This document shows positions 1-10,249 of a stretch of DNA of 64,000 nucleotides, one piece after another (within the stretch, counting starts at the first letter, position 1; each line of letters opens with the position of its first letter). The notes below the pieces were generated by a model. It did no database searches. It was not told where the DNA came from and saw only the letters and a program-made list of their open reading frames with translations. Location: assembly GCF_964355755.1 (NCBI RefSeq), contig NC_092672.1, positions 372,001 through 436,000 on the forward strand, in the 5' to 3' direction. The stretch comes from Antedon mediterranea. Its lineage: Eukaryota; Echinodermata; Crinoidea; Comatulida; Antedonidae. The translations under genes and the position numbers were made by a program.

Positions 1-153
1 TAACTTCCCAAATTTGCTTATCTACTGAATCCCAGAAAATGTCTGACCTTGTGAAAGGGTCATTTGTTGGGTCAAGTTATGTCAAAATGTATTATTTATG
101 TTATCTTAGAACCTGTTTCTATGCGTAACTAAGGATAATTGTTTTTTTAAATA

Positions 154-684
154 CAGTTGAACCTCCCGTAAGTGGCCACCCTCGGGACCTGGAAAAGTGG
201 CCGCTTACGGGCGGTGACCCCTTACGGGAGGTTCTGCCGATAAAGGGCCAAAATCACTTATTATGGCTATATACGATATTCTTAACGAAACGAGCGTCTC
301 AATTTTCCAGCTAATTGTAGGCCTATTATTATTTATAATCAGGTGGTTTAGTATTTTTTAGCATTTTCAGACAAATTTTAAAAACTTTTATCATATGAAA
401 AATGGTCGGTCAAAATCTGTGTAGTTTTCTCATCTCTTCACAGTAATGTTTTTAAAACCTCTTCAAAATAAAGCTAATATATAAAGAAATACAATAAACA
501 TGCACCTCTAATTCATAGGTCCATGCAATAAGTATCACATTTTTCGATTGGCCGCTTACAAAAAATCTCATTTTTAGTATAAAAAGGTGCCCGCAGCTGC
601 TTACGGTAAGCACCAAATGCACTAATTAGATAGGAAGAACAAACAGGCTTTTCAAAGTGCGTCCGTTAAGGGAGGTGGCCGCTG
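154..684. mobile_element. pogo/Tigger-like MITE with TA target duplication
   Basis: A 531-bp non-coding element. Its left end reads CAGTTGAACCTCCCGTAAG and its right end is the imperfect reverse complement (cctcccttaacggacg on the other strand), ending in CTG. TA lies directly outside both ends (152-153 and 685-686), which is the target-site duplication used by Tc1/mariner/pogo transposons. A second copy of the 'cttacgggaggtt' word at about 220-232 makes a short hairpin with the left end. No transposase is encoded, so it is a non-autonomous derivative. The superfamily is inferred from the CAG...CTG termini and the TA only. Confidence 0.6.
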
Positions 685-2461
685 TAAATAAAATATGGGG
701 TTTTCATGAATAAAAATAATCACAGAAGAAAGTGCTTACGAATATGACCTTGTGAAACGGTAATTTGAAAATGCAAATAAGGCATGCCTGCTAATAATCT
801 ACAAATTTAAATTTGTATGAGATAAATATGCAAAATCTAAAGAATATCTCATTTTTAGTTACCATAGTAACTGTTGCTATGCATAACTAAGGGAAATTAA
901 ATAATTATCAGATAATTATTAATTAATAATTAATAATGAATCCAACCATCACAGTAAAAAAAATATAGAATTTAAAACCAATATTTAATAATAAAGTGTG
1001 ATATTTTACATGCTGACCTTAAATGAAATGAAATTTCAAATCAGGGCTTCAATATTTGTTATGTAGCATTAACATACCTGAGTATATCATTGACTTTTGA
1101 TTGGTTCTATTTTGGGGAGGGGAAAGTGGTGGATCAAGGACTTTTAAATAGTTAGGTGGTTGAAGGCGAGGGTCTAAAAACTTAACTTTATGTCCTATCT
1201 TTTGCATTGCAATTTTTAACTTGGGGTGGGTGGGGGCTTGGAGAAAGGGGGAGGGGTGGGATGGAGTGGGATGGAGGAGTTTGAATCCGTCTATTCATTG
1301 GGGCGATGGTAGCGGCAGTGTGGGTGGTGCTTGAATGCATGCATTTGACACTCTATAGTGGATGATCGACCAAAGTGTTGCAGTTTATCTTTTTGTGGTT
1401 ATAGTCGGGGTGGGGGGGGAGGGGTGGTAGTCGAAAGTGGTGGTGGATGGGCATGTGGGATCTGCTTAGGTTAGCAAATAAAAGAAGTAAACAAATGAAA
1501 GAGGAGCTTCAAAATAAGAGAGGAGTAATCTGTTGCAAAGATTAAAATTCACAACGATCTGATAATTTATTCAAATTTCCAGAGGATATAACCTATAAAA
1601 TGACATTAAAACTGGGAATTACAGAATCTATAATTAAAAATTAATTTTTTTTCTCACAACACAACTAGAACTATATAAAACATTAAGAATTTTTCTGACC
1701 AATGAGTTTCAAATCAAATAATCAAAGAAAATAAAATGTTTTTACTAATATACCATGTTTTTTTTTTTATAAAAATGCCTATGTTTCTCGCAACACTGCT
1801 TGTAGATTTTAAATTTACCCCAGTATTTTATTTTAGAAATCAATTATTAAACATTAGAACTACCTATTTGTAATAAATCAGCTAAAAAAATACACCACTT
1901 TGGGCGTTATGGTGAAGTAAAGTTTAGTTGCATTGAACAATTTAAAAAAAGTGAAAAACACCCCTTTTTAAATAAATGGTATCTCCCAAAATATAAAATA
2001 AAAAAAAATAAAAAAATTTGAAACAGGTACACAATGCATTGTTATTATGCATACACTAATTATTTTTTATAATTAAATGAACAACACAAAAATATCGTTC
2101 ATCAAAGTAGTACCAATATCCATTTTAAAAAACCTTAAAAAAAGACAAAATTTGTCAAAAACACAAATTTGGCCGTTGCCATGGAAATATACGTGTGAAA
2201 TAAAAAATACTTCATATTTGATTTCTCTCAACACATATATAGCCATGTGCAAAATTTGAAAGAAATCCATTTTTTTGAGTCTGCCACTTTTTTTGATATT
2301 TCTTTGATTCTTACAGACAATGGCTCTTAAGTATCTTCTTTTGTAAAATAAAAACCATCATCTGATTCCATTATACCAAAACAATTATAATAGAACATCT
2401 TAATACAGTTTCTAAGTACAACCTTAGTATGCCGCTCCTCTCTTTCCTTCTTATTTTGTAG
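685..2461. other. Gene-poor AT-rich sequence with a G-rich block
   Basis: I see no exon that can be supported here. Most is A/T-rich with homopolymer runs. About 1110-1470 is unusually G-rich on the plus strand, with many runs of three to eight G (for example around 1225-1270 and 1405-1425), compatible with G-quadruplex formation. Upstream exons of the adhesion GPCR (its N-terminal ectodomain) may lie here or outside the window, but none is recognisable. Confidence 0.5.
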
Positions 2462-5400
2462 GTCAAACCTTTGCGGGCACATCAGAATCAATGGTAACTC
2501 CGAGAACAAACGGAACACAAGGTACGACACAATAGTTACGATATACAACATAACGACATTTTCAGTACCACATACCTTACTATTTGACTTTAAATAATAT
2601 AAATAAACTTTAATTTTAAAATTGTTTCTCTCTCTCTTACTCTGACAAAACGTGATCTAGGTCCCACTTCAGAGTACACGTCAGAATCAACTTAAAAGAT
2701 AGTCCAACACAAGGCAGGATCATTATATCAGTTACAAAAATCCATACGTTTATACATCAGTCAAAAAACATCTATTTTCACCTAGAAAGCATCTTCCTAT
2801 TTTGACTTTAAAATAAATAATGGCCTTGATTCCATCCAAAATCTACCGTATATAATAATATATAATTACCATAATTATTATGAATAATTTATTTATAATT
2901 ATTTTGTTATATATTTACAGAAATGGATTTTCTAAGTGAAATTTCAAATTTATCCAAGGTATTGTGCAAGTTAATAGCGAAACATGAATAGTTATAACAT
3001 AAAACGTTCATAATTTGAATAACACCTTTTTCAAGGAAAGTGTTTGATTATAACGGATAACAATATTGACTCTATTGCCATATAACCATGTCAAAGATGG
3101 CTTTCATTTATTCATTAGAATATCACTGAGGAAAATGTAGAATATGTTGCTAGAGATTTGGAACAACTCACGTATAGAAAAGAAAAAACAGAAGAGGGTC
3201 TATTACCGGCTGAAATTAAAGAGATCTCACATGTACTAGAAAGCATCGTGCAAGTTAAATCACCAAATCAAAATGTTAGTATCGCAAACAATATTGTCTT
3301 ACATTTACCATCATCATCGTAATAATAATTATCATCCTCTTCATCATCGTTATCGTCATCGTTATTATCATCATTTATCATCATGCTGCACCTCTACCTT
3401 CTCATACTCGTCACAGCATCAACGTAACCAACATCATCACCATAATTATTAACATCTTTATTGTCGACATCATCAGTTTTGATTGTATGATTTCTTTTGT
3501 CGTTTTCGTCTTCATCTATGATCGGCACTGATAAAAACAATCTTTGTATTTGCATAACAGGTGACAGAAGCTGTAGTTGGAACAATGAATACTGTTCTTT
3601 CTTCTAATTCCTCTCCTTTTGGGTTAGAAAAAGCAACCACGTCACAGCTCCTTCAATCTTTAGAACAACAAATCGCTACAACCGCTACCGATGGCCAGAA
3701 TTATACGCAGAAAGAAACTATCATTTCGATTACAACGTTTAATTTTGAACCGAAAGAATTACAGTCAGATGTTGTGTTTTTTGTAAACAATCAATTCTCT
3801 GACATATGTGTTGATGATACTTGTGGAAACAATGATAATGTTATGCGTTATTCTATTACACTTCCAAAGTCAATTTTGCTTCCCAGAACTGGTAGCGTAT
3901 ATTTTTTTTTCTTTTTATAACTAACACTGTTCCCTTCAATTCATTTCATTTTGAATTTAAATATATTTTTGACACAAACTTGAACTACAGTTGGTATTAT
4001 TATTAATCTAAAATTAAAATAGACTGGGTTACAATACTAAATTATTATGGTCGTTGTAACTCGTAGTTTCGGGCAGCTTCTAGGTCGGGATTCACTGAAC
4101 AACCCTTTGAAAATGTTACTTTATACTGAATTTTGTCGTTCTAGGAATTATGAACAACGTGAGCTTCGTCACTGAATTTAATACGAACCTGTTCCAGTCT
4201 ACCATGAAATATTTACAAATATCAGACGTGGTTCTATCAGCTACTATTTACGACGAAAACCTCCCAAATGTATTTGATGAACCAGTTACTGTGGTTTACA
4301 GAATGGCAATGGTATGTACAGTGGAATTATTGTTTTCATTACAATTTAACAGATTTAATCCACTACAGTATATGATGATTCAATGTAGGCCTACCAAAAG
4401 AAACTTTATAGATTGTGCACCTAAGAGATTGCGCACCTAAGAGATTGCGCACCTAAGAGATTGCGCACCTAAGAGATTGCGCACCTAAGAGATTGCGCAC
4501 CTAAGAGATTGTAAGATTGTATCTCAGTATATTATGCATATTATGTTCATTACAGAACAGTACAACAGTAACACCTTCCTGTGTATTTTGGAACGAATCT
4601 TTAAACGAGCTTGGCGATTGGTCAGATAAAGGCTGCAAGTTGACAGAAATCAACTACGAAGGCAGTATAACATGTCAATGTACACATTTAACCAATTTCG
4701 CCATTTTGTTTGTAAGTAAATACTAACTATAATCATTAAGAACACAATCTATGTCATGTACGAGAGTGATGTGACTTTTGTTTTTGACTGTAACTCAGAA
4801 AAAATATAATTTCTATGTACATTTTATATGCAAATGACGATAAATGGAAGTAATTTTGCACTGATGAATGAATGAATGTCAGCAATGTTCTTTTAACTTT
4901 CTTTCTAAACGATTGATACATTATATTTACATAACAGTTTCCAAATGATATGGTTCCAGCTGTCGATCGATTTCTTGAGCTAGTAACATACATAGGCTGT
5001 GGAATGTCCGTCATTTGTCTCACATTAACTATCGTAACCATTCTTTTTAATAAGTAAGTTATTTCGTTTCATTTCTCTTTATTTCGGAATTCATAGAAAA
5101 CAGTACATATTATTTAAAAACTAATCCATCAAAGATGATATCAGCATGTTTGATAGTACATTTGAAATAACTGTTCGTTTGTTCTATTACGTATTCTTTC
5201 TTTATACCAGTCTTTATTCTGAATGATACTTTTAATACATTGCTTTTGAAGTGGCTCAGTACGTAAATCATTCTGAATGATACTTTTAATACATTGCTTT
5301 TGAAGTGGCTCAGTACGTAAATCAACAATATGTAATATAGTAAATTTTAATAAAAATTATTATTAATATAAATTCATTAAGGGACGATTGATAAAGAGCG

Positions 5401-8037
5401 AAATATTTGAACATTTAACGAAAAGCGCCTGCCTGCAATTGTTTCTGTACAAATTAGCTATTTTCACACATATTTAAATAAATTGATAATGTATATTTCA
5501 TATAACAATCATGACTTATTTTCACAGAAAGCTGCGTGTTCGTCCGCCTCAAATCATAATGATAAACTTGTGTATATCCTTGCTGTGTTTGTACCTCATA
5601 TTCATGTTAGGTATTGAGCTACCAGATCCTGGAACAACATCATGTAAATTGGTTGCTGTACTCATCCATTATTTTCTGCTATCCTCTATTGCCTGGACGT
5701 CCGTGGAAGCTATCAATATGTATTACCTAGTTGTAAAGGTATTTGACACGCCGAAATCGTCATTTATATGGATGGGAGCAGTATTTGCTTGGGGTATGAT
5801 TAGCGTTTTCTTTTATTTGTTTATTATTATAGTTCATTCTCTAAAAAAGAATCAGGTACTTTTTTAAAACATTTCTAAAGATCATGTGATTACCCGTGAT
5901 TATACAAATATGATTTATGGTAGAAATCATGACTGCTCACCTAAACAGTACACAATGATACCATAATCATCGTCCTTCTCACCCACAGTACACAGAGATA
6001 CCGTAATCATCGTCCTTCTCACCCGCAGTACACAGTGATGCCGTAATCATCGTCCTTCTCACCTACAGTACACAGTGATACCGTAATCATCGTCCTTCTC
6101 ACCCACAGTACACAGTGATACCGTAATCATCGTCCTTCTCACCCACAGTACACAGTGATACCGTAATCATCGTCCTTCTCACCCGCAGTACACAGTGATG
6201 CCGTAATCATCGTCCTTCTCACCTACAGTACACAGTGATACCGTAATCATCGTCCTTCTCACCCACAGTACACAGTGATACCGTACTCATCGTCCTTCTC
6301 ACCCACAGTACACAGTGATACCGTAATCATCGTCTTTCTCACCCACAGTACACAGTGATGCCGTAATCATCGTCCTTCTCACCCACAGTACACAGTGATA
6401 CCGTAATCATCGTCCTTCTCACCCACAGTACACAGTGATACCGTACTCATCGTCCTCCTCACCCACAGTACACAGTGATACCGTAATCATCGTCCTTCTC
6501 ACCCACAGTACACAGTGATACCGTAATCATCGTCCTTCTCACCCACAGTACACAGTGATACCGTAATCATCGTCCTTCTCACCCGCAGTACACAGTGATT
6601 CCGTAATCATCGTCGCTCTCACCTACAGTACACAGTGATACCGTAATCATCGTCCTTCTCACCCACAGTACACAGTGATACCGTACTCATCGTCCTTCTC
6701 ACCCACAGTACACAGTGATGCCGTAATCATCGTCCTTCTCACCCACAGTACACAGTGATACCGTAATCATCGTCCTTCTCACCCACAGTACACAGTGATA
6801 CCGTACTCATCGTCCTCCTCACCCACAGCACAGTACACAGTGATACCGTAATCATCGTCCTTCTCACCCACAGTACACAGTGATACCGTACTCATCGTCC
6901 TTCTCACCCACAGTACACAGTGATACCGTAATCATCGTCCTTCTCACCCACAGTACACAGTGATACCGTAATCATGCGTCCTTCTCACCCACAGTACACA
7001 GTGATACCGTACTCATCGTCCTTCTAATAATATTTTCCTTTTCTTACATTAATGTAGGTACTCCATTTGTTATAGTGGTTGCTTTACTTCTTATCGAGTT
7101 ATATAGACCTTTTGGAAATTCTACGAAAACATCATTCTATGAAAACGATGCATAGTAAGTAGGCCTAATGTCATTGTTACATGTCTCTCATAAGTGAATC
7201 ATAAATGAAAATATTATTATTTTAACTTAAATGGTTCTGCAAAGATGACTCTAAGAAACTTTCTTCCTAAAACAACAAATATGTTAAATCAATCTTTATT
7301 TGCATTTTCTGTACTTTTATCGTTTCTTGTTGTTTACAGCATTTAATATCATAATGTTTATCTTACAGCTGTTACATAGCAAGTGACGTCACATCATATC
7401 GTTTCTTGTTGTTTACAGCATTTAATATCATAATGTTTATCTTACAGCTGTTACATAGCAAGTGACGTCACATCATATCGTTTCTTGTTGTTTACAGCAT
7501 TAAATATCATAATGTTTATCTTACAGCTGTTACATAGCAAATGACGTCACATCATATCGTCTGGAATACATATGCGTTCTACTGGCTCCGATTTGTTCCG
7601 TCGTCCTCTGTAACTGTATCATCTTTACACGAGTTATCTATAAGCTGTTCATTGTAGGTACAATGCCGTCAAGAAAGCATCAAGGATCGCCGAAAGAAAA
7701 GAAAAAACGAGTTTCAAATTCTATAGCAATATGTCTACTTTTAGGTCTCACTTGGATGTTTGGGTTCCTTTCATTCGACTACCCTGGTAACGTGGTATTC
7801 CTAACTTTGTTCTGCATTTTAAACTCTTTCCAGGGCGTTGCTATCTTCTATTTATTTTGTATCAGAAATGAAGAATGTCAAAACGTCTGGAAAATATGCA
7901 GACGTAAAAAAGTTCACAATCGTATCCATTCAGACGACAAACAAGTAATAATGACCATAACAAACAAAACTATAAATGTAACATCTGCATCGTCAGCATA
8001 TCCAGAACGAAAAATTCTGGTCAACAATTTTCTTTAA
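2462..8037 (+). CDS. Adhesion G-protein-coupled receptor (GAIN-GPS-7TM), 5' incomplete
   Basis: Ten phase-consistent exons: 2462-2521, 2921-2958, 3119-3274, 3561-3891, 4145-4311, 4556-4711, 4938-5053, 5528-5793, 7058-7154 and 7527-8037 (stop TAA), about 632 codons. The first exon is a Ser/Thr-rich linker; the next four look like a GAIN domain. Exon 4556-4711 encodes a textbook GPS: paired Cys and Trp residues followed by [13 protein letters not shown], with autocleavage expected at HL|T. TM1 lies in 4938-5053, TM2-4 in 5528-5793 ([11 protein letters not shown] is the usual TM3 word, joined to [11 protein letters not shown] of TM4 across the intron), and TM5-7 in the last exon ([27 protein letters not shown]). 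The short cytoplasmic tail is basic, then Ser/Thr-rich. Family members sense matrix or cell-surface ligands through a tethered agonist exposed at the GPS. The subfamily cannot be decided without the ectodomain. The first three exons are less certain than the rest. Confidence 0.92.
2640..2830 (+). pseudogene. Decayed duplicate of aGPCR linker exon
   Basis: About 2655-2715 resembles the exon at 2462-2521: both begin after an AG with a GT, share 'acatcagaatcaa'-like sequence and end in 'aacacaag'. The downstream flanks also match (a 'tttgactttaaa' word near 2582 and 2809). The copy has an in-frame TAA and its donor reads GC rather than GT, so it is probably no longer spliced in. Read as a local segmental duplication. 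Confidence 0.5.
3298..3390 (+). repeat. ATC/ATT-type microsatellite
   Basis: Imperfect run of 'catcat', 'cgt' and 'att' triplets inside an aGPCR intron, upstream of the exon at 3561. Confidence 0.6.
4411..4512 (+). repeat. 16-bp tandem repeat in aGPCR intron
   Basis: About six copies of GCGCACCTAAGAGATT lie in the intron just before the GPS exon; the array ends about 45 bp before the acceptor. Confidence 0.85.
5217..5324 (+). repeat. 54-bp direct duplication
   Basis: Two near-identical tandem copies of a segment starting 'ttctgaatgatacttttaat' in the intron between the TM1 and TM2-4 exons. Confidence 0.85.
5945..7026 (+). repeat. 40-bp minisatellite, about 27 copies, with acceptor-like word in each unit
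   Basis: The period is 40 bp, seen directly from recurrence of 'ccgtaatcatcgtccttctc' every 40 bases, with a few point variants and one unit lengthened by extra 'cagcac' near 6825. It fills most of the intron splitting TM4. Every unit carries 'tccttctcacccacag', a pyrimidine tract followed by CAG in the sense direction, i.e. a 3' splice-site look-alike. The true acceptor is downstream at 7057. Confidence 0.97.
7319..7560 (+). repeat. 79-bp triplication spanning an intron-exon boundary of the aGPCR
   Basis: Three tandem copies (starting 7319, 7398 and 7477) each contain a pyrimidine-rich tract, 'atcttacag', and the first 30-odd bases of the last aGPCR exon (CTGTTACATAGCA...). Only the third copy runs on into the open reading frame (TAC|C... 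encoding [15 protein letters not shown]); 79 is not a multiple of three, so using copy 1 or 2 would shift the frame and reach a TGA. Each copy also includes the CRE-like palindrome TGACGTCA. Confidence 0.93.
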
Positions 8038-8369
8038 ATTAACGAATTCTTCTGATACAAAATTAGAATGTTTAAAGCATTGTGTGTTATTTTTCGGACC
8101 ATCAGAGAGCCTGTGTAGTTTTAAGCAAGCCCTGTTTAGTTACCTTTTTGCAAGAACATTCATAACAAAGTTTGTTAAGTGGTTTATCCATCTATGTTTC
8201 CTATGTAATATATTCGGCCCTGGACACATGACAGTCTTGGTGTCCATAGTTTTAAGTACAGTCTTATTTAAATGTTAAAAGTATGTCTATACCTATTTTT
8301 AAATACAATTGCAGTATTACAATACATACACGATAAAGTTTTAAAAGAATTACAATACTTATGTTACCG
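8038..8369 (+). other. Probable aGPCR 3' untranslated region
   Basis: AT-rich sequence following the aGPCR stop. No other exon is recognisable. AATAAA-type words occur farther downstream (for example near 9122 and 9197), beyond a minisatellite, so the true 3' end is not settled. Confidence 0.35.
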
Positions 8370-8412
8370 TAACATTAGGCCTAATGTTATCGTAACATTA
8401 GGCCTAATGTTA
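8370..8412. repeat. Two tandem perfect palindromes
   Basis: TAACATTAGGCCTAATGTTA is a perfect 20-bp palindrome; it occurs at 8370-8389 and again at 8393-8412, separated by three bases. Confidence 0.9.
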
Positions 8413-8525
8413 TAGACGTATTTTGAAATAGAACTTTTATAATTAATAACAATTGTTGTTGTCTACGTTAGCGTTGTCAAAGAAATAATATCGCACAAGT
8501 CATAGAACGATGTTGGTGTTGAAAA

Positions 8526-9106
8526 ATGACATTAAACATAGACTTGCCTTAATGGTCTGCATGCTAAAATGTCATTAAACATAGACTTGCCTTAATGGTC
8601 TGCATGCTATGACATTAAACATAGACTTGCCTTAATGGTCTGCATGCTATGACATTAAACATAGACTTGCCTTAATGGTCTGCATACTATGACATTAAAC
8701 ATAGACTTGCCTTAATGGTCTGCATGCTATGCCATTAAACATAGACTTGCCTTAATGGTCTGCATGCTAAAATGACATTAAACATAGACTTGCCTTAATG
8801 GTCTGCATGCTATGACATTAAACATAGACTTGCCTTAATGGTCTGCATGCTAAAATGACATTAAACATAGACTTGCCTTAATGGTCTGCATGCTAAAATG
8901 ACATTAAACAGAGACTTGCCTTAATGGTCTGCATGCTATGACATTAAACATAGACTTGCCTTAATGGTCTGCATGCTATGACATTAAACATAGACTTGCC
9001 TTAATGGTCTGCATGATAAAATGACATTAAACATAGACTTGCCTTAATGGTCTGCATGCTAAAATGACATTAAACATAGACTTGCCTTAATGGTCTGCAT
9101 GCTATC
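8526..9106 (+). repeat. 40-43-bp minisatellite, 14 copies
   Basis: Units of 'gacattaaacatagacttgc' plus 'cttaatggtctgcatgctat', with or without an extra 'aaa', repeated 14 times with few substitutions. It lies downstream of the aGPCR stop. Confidence 0.96.
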
Positions 9107-9496
9107 GTTTGTGATCTTCGAAATAAATACCTCAATAACCAAAAAGATATATTTCTTCTGTATAGTAAGTGAAAATAATAATGTTCTCTACTATGTAAAT
9201 AAAGCAAGAATTTAGCATTTATTTTTTTTTGTTTTTGTGATTTTTCATCACTTCGTTGGTCTCAACATTCCGCCTACCCTCAAAGTTGCCTTGTAGAGAT
9301 AACAAATGTTATGCATGTTCGTAGAGAAAATTTAGAAACGAAGGATGGATTTATTAATTCAGCAAATCAATATGATGGACAGGACCGAACAGCAATTGTA
9401 ACTAATGACTTAACCAATAATTTTAAACACAACAGCATCTCCACTCCAGTTCCATTCTCAAGAATGCCGCCGTTGTATATGCGTCTATTATAATGA

Positions 9497-9712
9497 ATAA
9501 GTCCATACACCATTATCTAATGCATACGTATTCTGCAAATGAAACTCACAAACCAATCCTACAGTTGTAAATATTTTGTTGAAATCTGCCAAGTCGGCCA
9601 TAAACCATTACGTAATACATGCGTATTTTGATTGGTTGAAGTATCCTGCAAATGAAACTCACGAACAAATCCTACAGTTGTGCATATTTGTTGAAATCTG
9701 CCAATTAAATTG
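9497..9712. repeat. About 100-bp imperfect tandem duplication
   Basis: 9499-9595 and 9601-9712 share 'ctgcaaatgaaactcac', 'atcctacagttgt' and 'ttgttgaaatctgcca' in the same order. The second copy forms the C-terminal part of the unrecognised minus-strand ORF. Confidence 0.75.
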
Positions 9713-10023
9713 TTCATAGAACGTTGGATATTTGCATACCATAACACACCATTCCTCAACTCATAGAGAAGGATTTGTGCGGTTTGTTCGTTTCTGTGAA
9801 GAGAAGCATGAGACACCGCGACAATGTAGGCCTGGTGAGTGACAATCGTGTTAGGGTAAGCCGTCGCCATAATTTTATTTTCTTGCAAAGTTGAATATTT
9901 AATTTGTATTATAATTTCTTTAATATAAATTAATGTTTTGATACACATAAGATGTTCTACCGTGAGAATTATTTTGACTATTTGATTGGTTGTGAGGCTG
10001 GTGGAGTTAGCACGACTTTTCAT
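9559..10023 (-). CDS. Unrecognised 154-codon ORF
   Basis: An uninterrupted minus-strand frame with unremarkable amino-acid composition for a protein; an internal Met (MATAYPNTIVTHQAYIVAVS) is an alternative start. I recognise no domain. The distal part (ICTTVGFVREFHLQ) has a degraded tandem copy immediately beyond the stop, so the frame may be part of a repeat rather than a gene. No clear splice sites, promoter or neighbouring partner were found. It could equally be chance or a mobile-element remnant. Confidence 0.25.
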   Translation of the reverse strand: MKSRANSTSLTTNQIVKIILTVEHLMCIKTLIYIKEIIIQIKYSTLQENKIMATAYPNTIVTHQAYIVAVSHASLHRNEQTAQILLYELRNGVLWYANIQRSMNNLIGRFQQICTTVGFVREFHLQDTSTNQNTHVLRNGLWPTWQISTKYLQL

Positions 10024-10236
10024 TAAAACAGGCTATCTCTGTACATTGACGTTTCGCCTCCGTATAATGTATAGCGATACCAATACATTTATTTACAGGC
10101 TATCTCTGTACATTGACGTTTCGCCTCCGTATAATGTGTATAGCGATACCAATGCATTTATTTACAGGCTATCCTATCTCTGTACATTGACGTTTCGCCT
10201 CCGTATAATGTATAGCGATACCAATGCATTTATTTG
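10024..10236 (+). repeat. About 68-bp tandem repeat, 3 copies
   Basis: Three copies of 'aggctatctctgtacattga' followed by 'cgtttcgcctccgtataatg', ending in 'catttattt'. Confidence 0.9.
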
Positions 10237-10249
10237 AGATTATTATAAA

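Noticed and set aside
5110-5328. 72-codon minus-strand frame
   Set aside because: It reads through a 54-bp direct duplication in an intron; internal peptide repeat reflects DNA repeat.
8084-8278. 64-codon hydrophobic frame after the aGPCR stop
   Set aside because: T-rich composition gives Phe/Leu-rich frames by chance; no splice sites or family match.
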